A stretch of DNA of 64,000 bases from Gordionus sp. m RMFG-2023 (GCF_954871325.1 NC_088776.1:58490954-58554953); one strand, 5' to 3'. Shown: positions 32,021 to 47,969, numbered from the stretch's first letter. Numbers and translations: made by a program. Notes: generated by a model from the sequence alone, not told the origin.

Positions 32021-35000
32021 TGCAATTCAAAGTTAATCAAAGTCAAACAATGGTGCCAAATATATCAAACCTTATTATTGGGAGTAATAAAAATAAAATA
32101 AAGAATAAAAAAAACATATACAACAAAATACAAAGAAAAAAATGTTAATCATGACATCTCTCTCCTTACAAAGGACCAAACTGTCCCTGCTCTGTTGTAT
32201 AACTCGCGGCCATAGGTTCCACAATAGTAGTTGTTTTCTGTGAACCAGTTAATCTTCTTTTGTTCCGTAATATTTCCATAATCCTTTTTCTTCTAGTCCT
32301 CTATCGGTCAAAGAGGCCAAAAAAATATCCTTTTCTTTAAATCCCTATCATTATTAAAAAATTTAATTATTTTATTACATCGTAAAAATAACTCCTCATT
32401 AAAAAAACTCAAATTATTAATATTATTTTTTTTTCCAATACTTTTTACCAATTATACTTTTTATGTAAAAGCTTTGGTTTATAAAACTAAACTATAAAAC
32501 AAATTTTCTTCCTAATCTCTCACATATTTCCTTGAAATTAAAAAAAAAATTTTTTCAACAAAAATAACTTTAATATAAAATTGATAAATATATACTTCTT
32601 TTTTTTCAAAAATCTGATCCACATTTTTATTTATTTGCAGACTTTTATTCTTATTCAACTTTACAAAAAAAAGTTATATGATCTTATATATTTGTTAATA
32701 CTATATAAATATATATATCCATTAAGACTACCTTAGACCCTTTTATATATCTCATTATTATTCCTTTTTACGATAATTTATTAAAATAAACTAAAAAAAA
32801 ACTCTTACCTAATGTTTTTCTGATATGACATTAAAATTTTACCACCTTCTACCATTACATTTACAAAAAATACTTCAAGTCTTAATTTCAATCTAAAAAA
32901 ACCCAAATAAAATATCAAAGATATAACATTTTAAACCCCAAACCACAATGGGTCGTTTTCCCCAGCCTAAACCATCCATATCACACGTTGTTACACACTG
33001 TACTCAACCGACACTCAAAACAGATTGAGGCACTCAGCAGGCCCCCATAAAACTTTGGGCCTTATTCTCAGAAAAAAATTCCCTATCAACCGCTGGTACT
33101 TAGCCCCTCTAACACCGGGATCGCCACCCTTTATATGCTTACCAAGACAAAATGTCAAAGTATGACCACTATGGCTACACTCAAAACATTTAATATCCCT
33201 AAAGCCTGCGTAATTGTGCCCTCTTACCCCATATCTATCATATGACATTTATTCCTTGACTTTCAGCAGCAAATGTCCGAGTGTCCCCAATATATCCCCA
33301 TTCTTCCCTCCTCACTTTCCTTTCTATCCTCACCGATCCGCAAGTCTTCATTTGCCCACCCCTGCAACATCTCGAGCATAGGCACCCTCGTTACCCTTCC
33401 ATATCTATCCCTCTCACCGTTGTGTCCTTGAATCAACACCTCCGTATTTTAATACTCTTATTTCGGCATACAAACTCCACAAATCAACAATATCTATATT
33501 GTACTGTACCTCCACTATTTAGTTAATATAAAACCTTTCATTTACATACTACAAAATATTAATTAAAATGATTGAAAAAATTTTTTGCTACATTTTATCT
33601 CTAAATTAATTAATCTATACCAAATGTTCTAACAAAAAATAATCACTCAAAATATTACCTATAAAAAATAAATAATTAACTTAACTAAAAAATATTTTAA
33701 CTATTTGCAACGTTAAACAATATGATATAATTAATAAAATTAATACTAAAATGATGTAACAGTACATAAAATTATTTATAATTAGGGATAAAATTTATCG
33801 ATAATAAAAGTTATTTTTTTTTGTGAATGGGCAAATGGATAGATATGAGGAATGATTCTATGATTGGTTGTAAATGGTTCAAAGGGAGAAGATGAATTGG
33901 TCTAATGGGATGATCTAATATGACAATTTTTAGGAGTGATGGGCAATGATAAAATGGATGGATATAAAATAATTTTGATAGAGGTGGTTAAGGAGCAAAA
34001 AGGAAAATGGACAGTTGATTGAAATGTTCAGATGATAATATTATAATGGATGGATATAGATCAAATGAAAGTTTAATGGTTAATGGGATTTTATGGATTT
34101 TATTAGATAGGAAGGAGATGAAGCATGGTAATTGGATGATGCTTGATAAGACAGTTTGTATGATGTCGATGGGTTCAAGAGTACATAGAATAGATGGGCG
34201 GAGAGGTTAGCTTCAAATGGTTAATGGGTAGGATTTAGATGGAACCAACAAATGGAGAGAATAATTGAAGCCAGATGAATAATTGGAGAACTATATGGGA
34301 TCATTTGAAGGATCAAGCATGACGTCTTTCAAACTAATGGTGTATTGAAGGATTAGTAAGGTGTTGTGATTCACGTTGTAGTGTGAAGAATTTTAAGTCA
34401 ATGACCAATCAATCAATTATTATGCTTTTTCCTATACAACATTACTATTATTATTATAACATTACTATTACCATATTACGAACTTTGCTGTAAGCAAGAT
34501 TATTATAATATATCATTTGGATAGATTACAATCTACTACCTTCAAGATTATTGTTATACAGAATTATAAACTATAAAAATATTTTTTAACCACTTACACC
34601 ACTGTAATTCATTCTACAATTTTTCACTATCAATAATACCCGTACTCAACCGTATTTTCGCAAAAATATTGCTCCACAAAACTCCTCCCCACCCCTTTTT
34701 CTCTTACCAGCAATTATTACACACCACAGAATCCCCTGTGCCTTTACCAAATATACTTTTTTACCACAGCATGCCCTTACACACGTTAGGTTTTTTTTAA
34801 CCTAAATAAATATACATATGTGAATAAATTTATACCTTATGGTCATGGCATAAATTATTGTGTTGTGCCGTTATAAATATCCACACGAATAATTTATATT
34901 AAATTCAAATAAAAAAAAGAAGTCCTGCTTAAAAACGGTTTTTTTATATCTTACAATTATATAAATTCTACAATTCAAAGTTAATCAAAGTCAAACAAGC

Positions 35001-35105
35001 GTGCTAATATTATGAAACCATACTATTGGGCGTTAAAAATATTATATAAAGATTTCAAAAAAACATATAACAAAATACAAAGAAAAAAAACACCAATCAT
35101 GACAA
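32021..35105. mobile_element. Unclassified ~2.8-kb insertion flanked by ~130-bp direct repeats
   Basis: Flanking stretches 32,021-32,153 and 34,971-35,103 are related (both run from caattcaaagttaatcaaag to aatcatgaca, with similar spacing). Between them composition is strongly skewed: C- and T-rich up to about 33,540, G-rich with many atggat/aatgg repeats at 33,820-34,380. A - strand frame at 33,015-33,248 contains CFECSHSGHTLTFC, a CCHC zinc knuckle (C-x2-C-x4-H-x4-C) as found in retroelement nucleocapsids. No polymerase was found. A remnant retroelement is plausible, but the family is unknown. Confidence 0.4.
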
Positions 35106-35305
35106 GTATAAGAAATAAAATGATGGCCAATTTATTTTTTCTTTTAAAATTTAAAGAAACAGTTGAATTTCTATCTTCACAAAAAAAGACACTATATTAA
35201 ACATGTCATTACTTTTCAGAAGTGAAATAAAAACGCTTTTAATGGTAAATGAAAATGTTAGCTTATTTACTTATTAGGAAAGTTTTTAAAAAAACTTGCG
35301 TTACG

Positions 35306-35430
35306 ATTTCCTTTTTTGATTAGTATAATAAGTATTTTAATTTTTCTTTTATTAAAAAAATTATGCGGTGTCCTTTTTTGATTAATATAATAAGTATTTT
35401 AATTTTTCTTTTATAATAAAAATTATCTAG
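35306..35430. repeat. Tandem duplication, ~63 bp
   Basis: ccttttttgattagtataat followed by aagtattttaatttttcttt occurs twice (near 35,310 and 35,373) with one or two differences. Confidence 0.7.
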
Positions 35431-37440
35431 GCGGTAGCTTCTCATCACAAAAATTTTGTCAAAATATATAGAGCAAATTTGAAAAAATTGGATTTATATG
35501 ATTATTAGATTAGTAAATCTAAAAGGAAATTTCTAATCCAGTTATTTGACAAGGTTAGCAAATAAACATTATATTTAAGATCAAACTTTAGAATTCTTCT
35601 ACGCTAGCCAGAAACTGAAAATTCAAAAAAATTATACAATGTTTATAAAATTACAAATTAAGTTTATTTAGTTTTCTTTTCAATAGAGATATAAAAATAT
35701 ACCGAATATCAGAGTGTTTTTAATCGGTTTTCTTAAAAAAAATTTAATTAGAAATTTAAAATATACATAATATAAAAAAATTATGTCGGTGATAAGATTT
35801 GCGCCATATGAACGGCGGTTAGAAAGCTGTGTGCCGCTGGGACTGCAGTCTCCTTGTCCAACAGGTGTAATTATAGGATACCAAAATATTTTTACACGTA
35901 AAAAAATTAATGTGCCTTGACATGCAATAGAATATGAATTTATTGTTAATATTGTCTTAATTGAATTTATTATTCAATAAGTTATATAATAGGTTTGATG
36001 GGTATAAGTCTAAATATTGTATGATTGATTATTCATTATATTAAATTTGAATAGGACTTTTTTTAAACTATAAATATTAAGGCATAATTTAAAATTGGGA
36101 ATTTAATTGTAAGTTAGAGTATTTTTTTTTAATGAAAAAATGCTTTTCCATTTTGATAAAAGACTATATATAAAACAATTTCAATACGTTATTTCGATTG
36201 TTAAGTGTTTAAAAAACGAAGATTTATAAGTTTTCATAACAACAATCATAATTTGTATAAATAGAAAAAGAAATTTTTTAAAAAATAGAGAGTTTATGCA
36301 GAATGATTTTGCGGAAATAGTTCATGATTATGAGATACTTGCTAAACTGGACAATTAAATTATTTGGAAAATTGAAAATTGTAAAAGTAATTCAATATCT
36401 GGAAATGTTAAGGAAAACAATATTTATGTAATCAAAATACATTGATAAAGAGATAATCCATAGTAAATTTGAAGGTAACGAAAATTTTATGATATGAGAT
36501 GAATCGATATAGAGCAAAATAACAAATATTTTAAATGAGATGATGAAGTTTAATAATATGAAGAAAGATAAATAATCAAGGATTGAAATATAAAATGAAG
36601 TAGTTATATTGTTTTTAAAAACTATAAGAAACCATGGGTAGAAAGTAGAATATATTCATATTATTTTTATCGTCTTGAATAAAAATATTCTTTTGAATCG
36701 GCAGATAGTTAAATTGGATATATATATAATCACAAGGAAAAAATAGTTTGTCCTAAGGGAATAGCGTTTAAATCTGACTTCTATGTGTTTAAACATTAAT
36801 ATTTCTAAATATCAATCATATATTTATCTGAAATTATTTAATATCAAACAAAGTTACATTTTAAATCTAAAAAATTTTTTTAAAAGATTGTTATATAAAT
36901 ATCATAATAAATTTGTTGAAATAATAAACATAATTCTAGCGAAACTGTCGGAATTAATAATTAATGAAAGAAATATAAATTTTAATAGATTAATAAAATT
37001 TAAATTCAAAAAATTTACGTAGCATAATGATGAAAGTGAAGCATAAGAGTGACATATACTAGATATGATAAAAATAAAATTTATATATGTTATTTTGTAA
37101 ATCTATTTTTGAAGATAAAACTGAAATTGAGGATTAATTTAAGGAAAGATCATTAATAAAATATGAAGAAGGGAAAAGGTAAATATATATAAATAATATT
37201 TATTTAGGGTGAATATAAACAGCGAAATATACATGGGCAATATTCTGATTCACTGCTAAATATATAATCGAAATTTATATTATTATATTTTCAAAATATA
37301 GAAAATGATGAGGAAATAATGATTTTAATATAAAATCAAAGGAAACATAAAAATGTATTTGAAAAATCGGAAATATTTGAAAATGATAGCTATGGACATA
37401 AAATATAAAGAAATATGAAAAAGTATAATATTATTTTTAA
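35431..37440. other. Intergenic, no gene seen
   Basis: AT-rich sequence. A 79-codon frame at 36,783-37,022 is lysine-, asparagine- and isoleucine-rich, matches nothing recognised and is compatible with base composition alone. A less AT-rich patch at 35,810-35,880 could not be identified. Confidence 0.4.
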
Positions 37441-40400
37441 ATTATTATTTTAGATTAAATCTTAATTTAATGGACATCACCCGTCTAAATTTATAGACAG
37501 ATACTGTAGACATTTTGACGTATTTTGCAATGTTTCTATATTTAGAATTAAATATTAAATCATAATAATTAATTAATTTTTTAAATAAGGTTTGAAAATG
37601 ATCGATCCTACATTAAATCAAATAAAACAAAGTTAAATAATATATTTTAAATTTTATTTATTTAGATTAAATCTAAATATATGGACAAGTTATAATTTAT
37701 TTACAGATTCAATTAACATATTCTATATTTAGAGGTAAATATTAAATAATAATAATTTATTAATTTAAAAAATTAAAAGGTTGAAAATAATCGCTTTGGA
37801 CATATAAAATGAAACATGTAAAAGTTAAATAATATATGTTAAATTTTATTTATTTAGATTAAATCTAAATATATGGACAAGATATAACTTTATTAAAGAA
37901 TCAATTAACATCTTCTATATTCATAGGTAAATATTAAATCATAATTAATTTTTAATTTTTCCAAAATCTAAAAGGTTTAAAATGATAGCTCTGGACATTA
38001 AATATAATGAATCAATAAAAAGTTAAATAAAATATTTTAAATTTTATTTATTTAGATTAAATCTAAATGTATGGTCAAGATATAAATTTTTAACGGACAT
38101 CTTCGCTATTATATGGTAAATATTAAATCATAATAATTGATTAATTTTTCTAAAATCTAAAAGATTATGATCGCTATGGACTTTAAATAAAATGAATCAA
38201 TAAAAAGTTAAATAAAATATATTAAATATTATTTATTTAGAATAAATCTAAATATATGGACAAGATATAAATTCTTTAAAGTATCAACGAACATATTCTC
38301 TATTTAGAAGTAAATATTTAATCATAATTATTTTTTAATTTTTATTAAATCTAAAAGGTTTGAAAATAATCACTTTGGAAATTAATTAAATAAAACAAAA
38401 AGTTAAATAATAATTTTAAATGTATTTATTTATTTAGATTAAATCTAATTATATGGACAATATATAAATTCTTTAAATAATCAACGAACATCTTCAATAT
38501 TTAGAGGTAAATATTAACTCATAATATTTTATTAATTTTTCAAAGTGTATGTAAGGTTAATGATCGATCTCGACATTGAATCAAATGAAACAAAGTTAAA
38601 TAGTAAATTTTAAATTTATTTATTTAGATTAAATATAAATATATGGACAAGATATATTCTTTAAGTATCAACGAACATCTTCTCTATTAAGTGATAAATA
38701 TTACATCATAATAATTGATTAATTTTTCTAATATCTAAAAGGTTATGATCGCTCTGGACATTAAATAAAATGAATCAAAAAAAAGTTAAATAATATATTT
38801 TCAATTTTATTTATTTAGATTAAATCTAAATATATGAACAAGATATAAATTCTTTAAAGTATCAACGACCATATTCTTTATTTAGAACTAAATATTAAAT
38901 CATAATAATTAATTAATTTTTTAAATAAGGTTTGAAAATGATCGATCCTACATTAAATCAAATAAAACAAAGTTAAATAATATATTTTAAATTTTATTTA
39001 TTTAGATTAAATCTAAATATATGGACAAGTTATAATTTATTTACAGATTCAATTAACATATTCTATATTTAGAGGTAAATATTAAATAATAATAATTTAT
39101 TAATTTAAAAAATTAAAAGGTTGAAAATAATCGCTTTGGACATATAAAATGAAACATGTAAAAGTTAAATAATATATGTTAAATTTTATTTATTTAGATT
39201 AAATCTAAATATATGGACAAGATATAACTTTATTAAAGAATCAATTAACATCTTCTATATTCATAGGTAAATATTAAATCATAATTAATTTTTAATTTTT
39301 CCAAAATCTAAAAAGTTTGAAATGATAGCTCTGGACATTAAATATAATGAATCAATAAAAAGTTAAATAAAATATTTTAAATTTTATTTATTTAGATTAA
39401 ATCTAAATGTATGGTCAAGATATAAATTTTTAACAGACATCTTCTCTATTATATGGTAAATATTAAATCATAATAATTGATTAATTTTTCTAAAATCTAA
39501 AAGGTTATGATCGCTATGGACTTTAAATAAAATGAATCAATAAAAAGTTAAATAAAATATATTAAATATTATTTATTTAGAATAAATCTAAATATATGGA
39601 CAAGATATAAATTCTTTAAAGTATCAACGAACATATTCTCTATTTAGAAGTAAATATTTAATCATAATTATTTTTTAATTTTTAATAAATCTAAAAGGTT
39701 TGAAAATGATCACTTTGGACATTAATTAAATAAAACAAAAAGTTAAATAATAATTTTAAATGTATTTATTTATTTAGATTAAATCTAATTATATGGACAA
39801 TATATAAATTCTTTAAATAATCAACGAACATCTTCAATATTTAGAGGTAAATATTAAATCATAATAATTTATTAATTTTTCAAAGTGTATGTAAGGTTTG
39901 AAAATGATCGATCTCGACATTGAATCAAATGAAACAAAGTTAAATAGTAAATTTTAAATTTATTTATTTAGATTAAATATAAATATATGGACAAGATATA
40001 TTCTTTAAAGTATCAACGAACATCTTCTCTATTAAGTGATAAATATTACATCATAATAATTGATTAATTTTTCTAAAATCTAAAAGGTTATGATCGCTCT
40101 GGACATTAAATAAAATGAATCAAAAAAAAGTTAAATAATATATTTTCAATTTTATTTATTTAGATTAAATCTAAATATATGGACAAGATATAAATTCTTT
40201 AAAGTATCAACGACCATATTCTCTATTTAGAAGTAAATATTTAATCATAATTAATTTTTAATAAATCTAAAAGGTTTGAAAATGATCACTTTGTACATTA
40301 AATAATATAAAACAAAAAGTTAAAAATAATTTTAAATGTATTTATTTATTTAGATTAAATAAAATTATATGGACAATATATAAATTCTTTAAAGAATCAA

Positions 40401-43400
40401 CGAACATCTTCAATATTTAGAGGTAAATATTAAATCATAATAATTTATTAATTTTTCAAAGTGTCTGTAAGGTTTGAAAATGATCGATCTCGACATTGAA
40501 TCAAATGAAACAAAGTTAAATAGTATATTTTAAATTTATTTATTTAGATTAAATATAAATATATGGACAAGATATATTCTTTAAAGTATCAACGAACATC
40601 TTCTCTATTAAGTGATAAATATTACATCATAATAATTGATTAATTTTTCTAAAATCTAAAAGGTTATGATCGCTCTGGACATTAAATAAAATGAATCAAA
40701 AAAAAGTTAAATAATATATTTTAAATTTTATTTATTTAGATTAAATCTAAATATATGGACAAGATATAAATTCTTTAAAGTATCAACGACCATATTCTCT
40801 ATTTAGAAGTAAATATTTAATCGTTGTTATTTTTTAATTTTTAATAAATCTAAAAGGTTTGAAAATGATCACTTTGGACATTAAATAAAATAAAACAAAA
40901 AGTTAAATAATAATTTTAAATGTATTTATTTATTTAGATTAAATCTAATTATATGGACAATATATAAATTCTTTAAATAATCAACGAACATCTTCAATAT
41001 TTAGAGGTAAATATTAACTCATAATAATTTATTAATTTTTCAAAGTGTATGTAAGGTTTGAAAATGATCGATCTCGACATTGAATCAAATGAAACAAAGT
41101 TAAATAGTAAATTTTAAATTTATTTATTTAGATTAAATATAAATATATGGACAAGATATATTCTTTAAGTATCAACGAACATCTTCTCTATTAAGTGATA
41201 AATATTACATCATAATAATTGATTAATTTTTCTAAAATCTAAAAGGTTATGATCGCTCTGGACATTAAATAAAATGAATCAAAAAAAAGTTAAATAATAT
41301 ATTTTCAATTTTATTTATTTAGATTAAATCTAAATATGACAAGATATAAATTCTTTAAAGTATCAACGACCATATTCTCTATTTAGAAGTAAATATTTAA
41401 TCATAATTAATTTTTAATAAATCTAAAAGGTTTGAAAATGATCACTTTGTACATTAAATAATATAAAACAAAAAGTTAAAAATAATTTTAAATGTATTTA
41501 TTTATTTAGATTAAATAAAATTATATGGACAATATATAAATTCTTTAAAGAATCAACGAACATCTTCAATATTTAGAGGTAAATATTAAATCATAATAAT
41601 TTATTAATTTTTCAAAGTGTCTGTAAGGTTTGAAAATGATCGATCTCGACATTGAATCAAATGAAACAAAGTTAAATAGTATATTTTAAATTTATTTATT
41701 TAGATTAAATATAAATATATGGACAAGATATATTCTTTAAAGTATCAACGAACATCTTCTCTATTAAGTGATAAATATTACATCATAATAATTGATTAAT
41801 TTTTCTAAAATCTAAAAGGTTATGATCGCTCTGGACATTAAATAAAATGAATCAAAAAAAAGTTAAATAATATATTTTAAATTTTATTTATTTAGATTAA
41901 ATCGAAATATATGGACAAGATATAAATTCTTTAAAGTATCAACGACCATATTCTCTATTTAGAAGTAAATATTTAATCGTTGTTATTTTTTAATTTTTAA
42001 TAAATCTAAAAGGTTTGAAAATGATCACTTTGGACATTAAATAAAATAAAACAAAAAGTTAAATAATAATTTTAAATGTATTTATTTATTTAGATTAAAT
42101 CTAATTATATGGACAATATATAAAATTTTTAAATAATCAACGAACATCTTCAATATTTAGAGGTAAATATTAAATCATAATAATTTATTAATTTTTCAAA
42201 GTGTCTATAAGGTTTAAAAATGATCGATCTCGACATTGAATCAAATGAAACAAAGTTAAATAGTATATTTTAAATTTATTTATTTAGATTAAATATAAAT
42301 ATATGGACAAGATATATTCTTTAAAGTATCAAAGAACATCTTCTCTATTAAGTGATAAATATTACATCATAATAATTGATTAATTTTTCTAAAATCTAAA
42401 AGGTTATGATCGCTCTGGACATTAAATAAAATGAATCAAAAAAAAGTTAAATAATATATTTTCAATTTTATTTATTTAGATTAAATCTAAATATGACAAG
42501 ATATAAATTCTTTAAAGTATCAACGACCATATTCTCTATTTAGAAGTAAATATTTAATCATAATTAATTTTTAATAAATCTAAAAGGTTTGAAAATGATC
42601 ACTTTGTACATTAAATAAAATAAAACAAAAAGTTAAAAATAATTTTAAATGTATTTATTTATTTAGATTAAATCTAATTATATGGACAATATATAAATTC
42701 TTTAAATAATCAACGAACATCTTCAATATTTAGAGGTAAATATTAAATCATAATAATTTATTAATTTTTCAAAGTGTATGTAAGGTTTGAAAATGATCGA
42801 TCTCGACATTGAATCAAATGAAACAAAGTTAAATAGTAAATTTTAAATTTATTTATTTAGATTAAATATAAATATATGGACAAGATATATTCTTTAAGTA
42901 TCAACGAACATCTTCTCTATTAAGTGATAAATATTACATCATAATAATTGATTTATTTTTCTAAAATCTAAAAGGTTATGATCGCTCTGGACATTAAATA
43001 AAATGAATCAAAAAAAAGTTAAATAATATATTTTCAATTTTATTTATTTAGATTAAATCTAAATATATGGACAAGATATAAATTCTTTAAAGTATCAACG
43101 ACCATATTCTCTATTTAGAAGTAAATATTTAATCATAATTAATTTTTAATAAATCTAAAAGGTTTGAAAATGATCACTTTGTACATTAAATAAAATAAAA
43201 GAAAAAGTTAAAAATAATTTTAAATGTATTTATTTATTTAGATTAAATAAAATTATATGGAAAATATATAAATTCTTTAAAGAATCAACGAACATCTTCA
43301 ATATTTAGAGGTAAATATTAAATCATAATAATTTATTAATTTTTCAAAGTGTCTGTAAGGTTTGAAAATGATCGATCTCGACATTGAATCAAATGAAACA

Positions 43401-46400
43401 AAGTTAAATAGTATATTTTAAATTTATTTATTTAGATTAAATATAAATATATGGACAAGATATATTCTTTAAAGTATCAACGAACATCTTCTCTATTAAG
43501 TGATAAATATTACATCATAATAATTGATTAATTTTTCTAAAATCTAAAAGGTTATGATCGCTCTGGACATTAAATAAAATGAATCAAAAAAAAGTTAAAT
43601 AATATATTTTAAATTTTATTTATTTAGATTAAATCTAAATATATGGACAAGATATAAATTCTTTAAAGTATCAACGACCATATTCTCTATTTAGAAGTAA
43701 ATATTTAATCGTTGTTATTTTTTAATTTTTAATAAATCTAAAAGGTTTGAAAATGATCACTTTGGACATTAAATAAAATAAAACAAAAAGTTAAATAATA
43801 ATTTTAAATGTATTTATTTATTTAGATTAAATCTAATTATATGGACAATATATAAATTCTTTAAATAATCAACGAACATCTTCAATATTTAGAGGTAAAT
43901 ATTAACTCATAATAATTTATTAATTTTTCAAAGTGTATGTAAGGTTTGAAAATGATCGATCTCGACATTGAATCAAATGAAACAAAGTTAAATAGTATAT
44001 TTTAAATTTATTTATTTAGATTAAATATAAATATATGGACAAGATATATTCTTTAAAGTATCAACGAACATCTTCTCTATTAAGTGATAAATATTACATC
44101 ATAATAATTGATTAATTTTTCTAAAATCTAAAAGGTTATGATCGCTCTGGACATTAAATAAAATGAATCAAAAAAAAGTTAAATAATATATTTTAAATTT
44201 TATTTATTTAGATTAAATCTAAATATATGGACAAGATATAAATTCTTTAAAGTATCAACGACCATATTCTCTATTTAGAAGTAAATATTTAATCGTTGTT
44301 ATTTTTTAATTTTTAATAAATCTAAAAGGTTTGAAAATGATCACTTTGGACATTAAATAAAATAAAACAAAAAGTTAAATAATAATTTTAAATGTATTTA
44401 TTTATTTAGATTAAATAAAATTATATGGAAAATATATAAATTCTTTAAAGAATCAACGAACATCTTCAATATTTAGAGGTAAATATTAAATCATAATAAT
44501 TTATTAATTTTTCAAAGTGTCTGTAAGGTTTGAAAATGATCGATCTCGACATTGAATCAAATGAAACAAAGTTAAATAGTATATTTTAAATTTATTTATT
44601 TAGATTAAATATAAATATATGGACAAGATATAAATTCTTTAACGGACATCTTCGCTTATATAGTAAATATTAAATCATAATAATTGATTAATTTTTCTAA
44701 AATCTAAAAGGTTATGCAATAAAAATTTAAATAATATATTTTAAATTTTATTTAAATAGATTAAATCTAAATATATGGACTAGATATAAATTCTTTATAG
44801 TATTAATGAACATTTTTTCTATTTAGAAGTAAATATTTAATCATTAAATCAAAAAGATTTAAAAATGATCGCTATGGACATTATATAAAATGAAACATAA
44901 AAAAGTTAAATAATATATATTGTATATTTTATTTAGATTAAATCTAAATATATGGACAAGATATAAATTCTAATATTAAATCATAATATTTGATTAATTT
45001 CCATAATCTAAAAGATTTTAAAATGATCTCTCTGGACATTAAATAAAATGAATCAATAAAAAGTTAAATAATATATTTTAAATTTTATTTATTTAGATTA
45101 AATCTAAATATATGGACAAGATATAAATTCTTTAAAGTATCTACGAACATATTCACTATTTAGAAGTAAATATTTAATCATAAAATCAAAAAGGTTTGAA
45201 AATGATCGCTATGGACATTATATAAAATGAAACATAAGAAAGTTATATATTTTATATTGTATATTTTTTTTATTTAGATTAAATCTAAATATATGGACAA
45301 GATATAAAAAATTTTTATGTATCAACGAACATCTTCTCTAATGAGAGGTAAATATTAAATCGTTATTAATTTTTCAAAAATCTAAAATGATTGAAAATGA
45401 TGGTTTTGGACTTTAAATAAAATGAAACATGAAAAGGTTAAATAATATATTTTAAATTTTATTTATTTAGATTAAATATAAATATATGGACAGGATATAA
45501 ATTTTTAACAATATCAACGAACATATTCTTTATTTAGAAGTAAATTTAATCATAAAATCAAAATTGTTTGAAAATGATCGCTATGGACATTATATAAAAT
45601 GAAACATAAAAAAGTTATATAATATATTGCATATTTTATTTATTTAGAATAAATCTAAATATATGGACAAGATATATATTCTTTAAAATATTAAATATTC
45701 TCTATTTAGAAGTAAATATTTAATTATAAAATCAAAAATGAAATTGATCGCTATGGACATTAAATAAAATATGAAAAAGTTAAATATATAGTAAATTTTA
45801 TTTATGTAGATTAAATCTAGACCATCTTATTTATATAGTGGTAAATATTAAATCATAATAATTTATTAATTTTATCAAAAATCTAAAGCATTTAAAATGA
45901 TGGCTTTGGACAATAAATAAAATGAAACATGAAAAAGTTAAATAATATATTTTAAATTTTATTTATTTAGATTAAATCTAAATATATGGACAAGATATAA
46001 ATTATTTAAAGTATCAATTAACATCTTTTCTAATTAGTGGTAAATATTATATCATAATAATTTATTAATTTTCAAAAATCAAAAAAGTTTGAAAATGATC
46101 GCTCTAAACAAAATAAAATGAAACATAAAAAGTTAAATAATATATATTTTAATCTATATTTATTTAGATTAAATCTAAATATATGGACCAGATATATTCT
46201 TTAAAGTATCAACGAACATCTTCTCTATTAAGTGATAAATATTACATCATAATAATTTATTAATTTAAAAGTTTGAAAATGATCGCTCTGGACAAAATAA
46301 AATAAAACATAAAAAAATAAAATAATATATATTGTAAATTTTATTTATTTAGATTAAATCTAAATATATGGACAAGATATAAATTCTTTAATGTATCAAC

Positions 46401-47691
46401 GAACATCTTCTCTATTTACAATTAAATATTTAATCATAAAATCAAAAAGGTTTGAAAATGATCGCTATGGATATGGACATTATATAAAATGAAACATAAA
46501 AAAGTTAAATAATATATATTGTATATTTTATTTTAGATTAAATCTAAATATATGGACAAGATATAAATTCTTTAAAGTATCAATAGACATCTTCTCTATT
46601 AAATGGTAAATATTAAATCATAATAATTGATTAATTTTTCCAAAATCTAAAAGGTTTGAAAATGATAGCTCTGGACATTAAATAAAATGAATCAATAAAA
46701 AGTTAAATAATATATTTTAAATTTTATTTATTTAGATTCAATCTAAATATATGGACAAGATATAAATTCTTTAAAGTATCAACGAACATCTTCTCTATTA
46801 AGTGGTAAATATTAAATCATAATAATTGATTAATTTTTCAAAAATCTAAAAGGATTGAAAATGATCGCTCTGGACATTAAATAAAATGAATCAATAAAAA
46901 GTTAAATAATATATTTTAAATTTTATTTATTTAGATTCAATCTAAATATATGGACAAGATATAAATTCTTTAAAGTATCAACGAACATCTTCTCTAATGA
47001 GAGGTAAATATTAAATCATAATAATTGATTAATTTTTCCAAAATCTAAAAGGTTTTAAAATGATCGCTTCTGGACATTATATAAAATTAAACATAAAGAA
47101 GTTGTATTTAGATTAAATCTAAATATATGGACAAGATATAAATTCTTTTAAGTATCAACGAACATCTTCTCTATTAAATGGTAAATATTAAACGGCTCTT
47201 TACATTATAAAAATAAAATAAAAAAGATAAATAATGTAATTTAATGTATTTATTTATTTAGATTAAATCTAATTATATAAACAAGATATAAATTCTTTAA
47301 GGTATCAACGAACATATTCTCTATTTAGAAGTAAATATATAATCATAAAATCAAAAATGTTTGAAAATGATTGCTATGGACATTATAATGAAACATAAAA
47401 AAGTTAAATAATATTGTATATTTTATTTATTTAGATTAAATCTAAATATATGGACAAGATATAAATTCTTTAATGTATCAACGGACATCTTCTCAATTAA
47501 ATGGTAAATTAAATCATAATAATTGATTAATTTTTCCAAAATCTAAAAGGTTTGAAAATGATCGCCCAGGACATTAAATAAAATGAATCAATAAAAAGTT
47601 AAATAATATATTTTAAATATATTTATTTAGATTAAATCTTAATATATGGACAAATAATATATTTTATTTATTTAGATTAAATCTAAATATA
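37441..47691. repeat. Satellite array, ~192-bp monomer with higher-order repeats (left part)
   Basis: Monomers of about 190-195 bp, each centred on the 17-bp palindrome TTTAGATTAAATCTAAA followed by tatatggacaagatataaat. At 37.54-40.2 kb a seven-monomer unit of about 1,344 bp occurs twice at near identity (for example gatcgatcctacattaaatc at ~37,598 and ~38,938). At 39.9-44.6 kb the period is about 578 bp, three distinguishable monomers: one with cgaccatattctc, one with aacatcttcaatatttagag, one with aacatcttctctattaagtg. The marker gatcgatctcgacattg recurs about every 573-586 bp. From 44.6 kb rightwards the monomers are more divergent and irregular. No coding potential. Confidence 0.95.
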
Positions 47692-47969
47692 TGTTTTCCG
47701 AAAGTAGAACCATTATTTACATTTATTTATTTCTATACTTCTATAACAATGGGTATCAGTTTTCATTGTTATTACATTCAGTATAATTTAATCATATGGT
47801 ACAACAACTTAATTACAAATGGCGATAGATAATTACACGATAATGGATGAGTGTGTACATAATACATTAGGAAGTTAAACAACACCTATTATATTAATCG
47901 TAAATATATATATATATAATCAAATATACAGTATGATAAAATATTAAACTAGATTACTTCTTTACTACA
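47692..47969 (-). repeat. 3' LTR of the Ty3/Gypsy fossil
   Basis: Begins TGTTTTCCGAAAG and ends CTTTACTACA on the + strand. The matching copy is found at 51,926-52,061 plus 56,643-56,804. Confidence 0.85.

Noticed and set aside
35810-35880. GC-richer patch considered as a tRNA or small RNA
   Set aside because: No cloverleaf, A/B box or other RNA signature could be drawn.
36783-37022. 79-codon open frame
   Set aside because: Composition (Lys, Asn, Ile, Leu) is what random AT-rich DNA yields, and no motif or splice context supports it.
37441-47691. CRISPR-like regular repeats
   Set aside because: Monomers are ~192 bp, contiguous, without unique spacers, and lie in a eukaryotic genome. This is satellite DNA.
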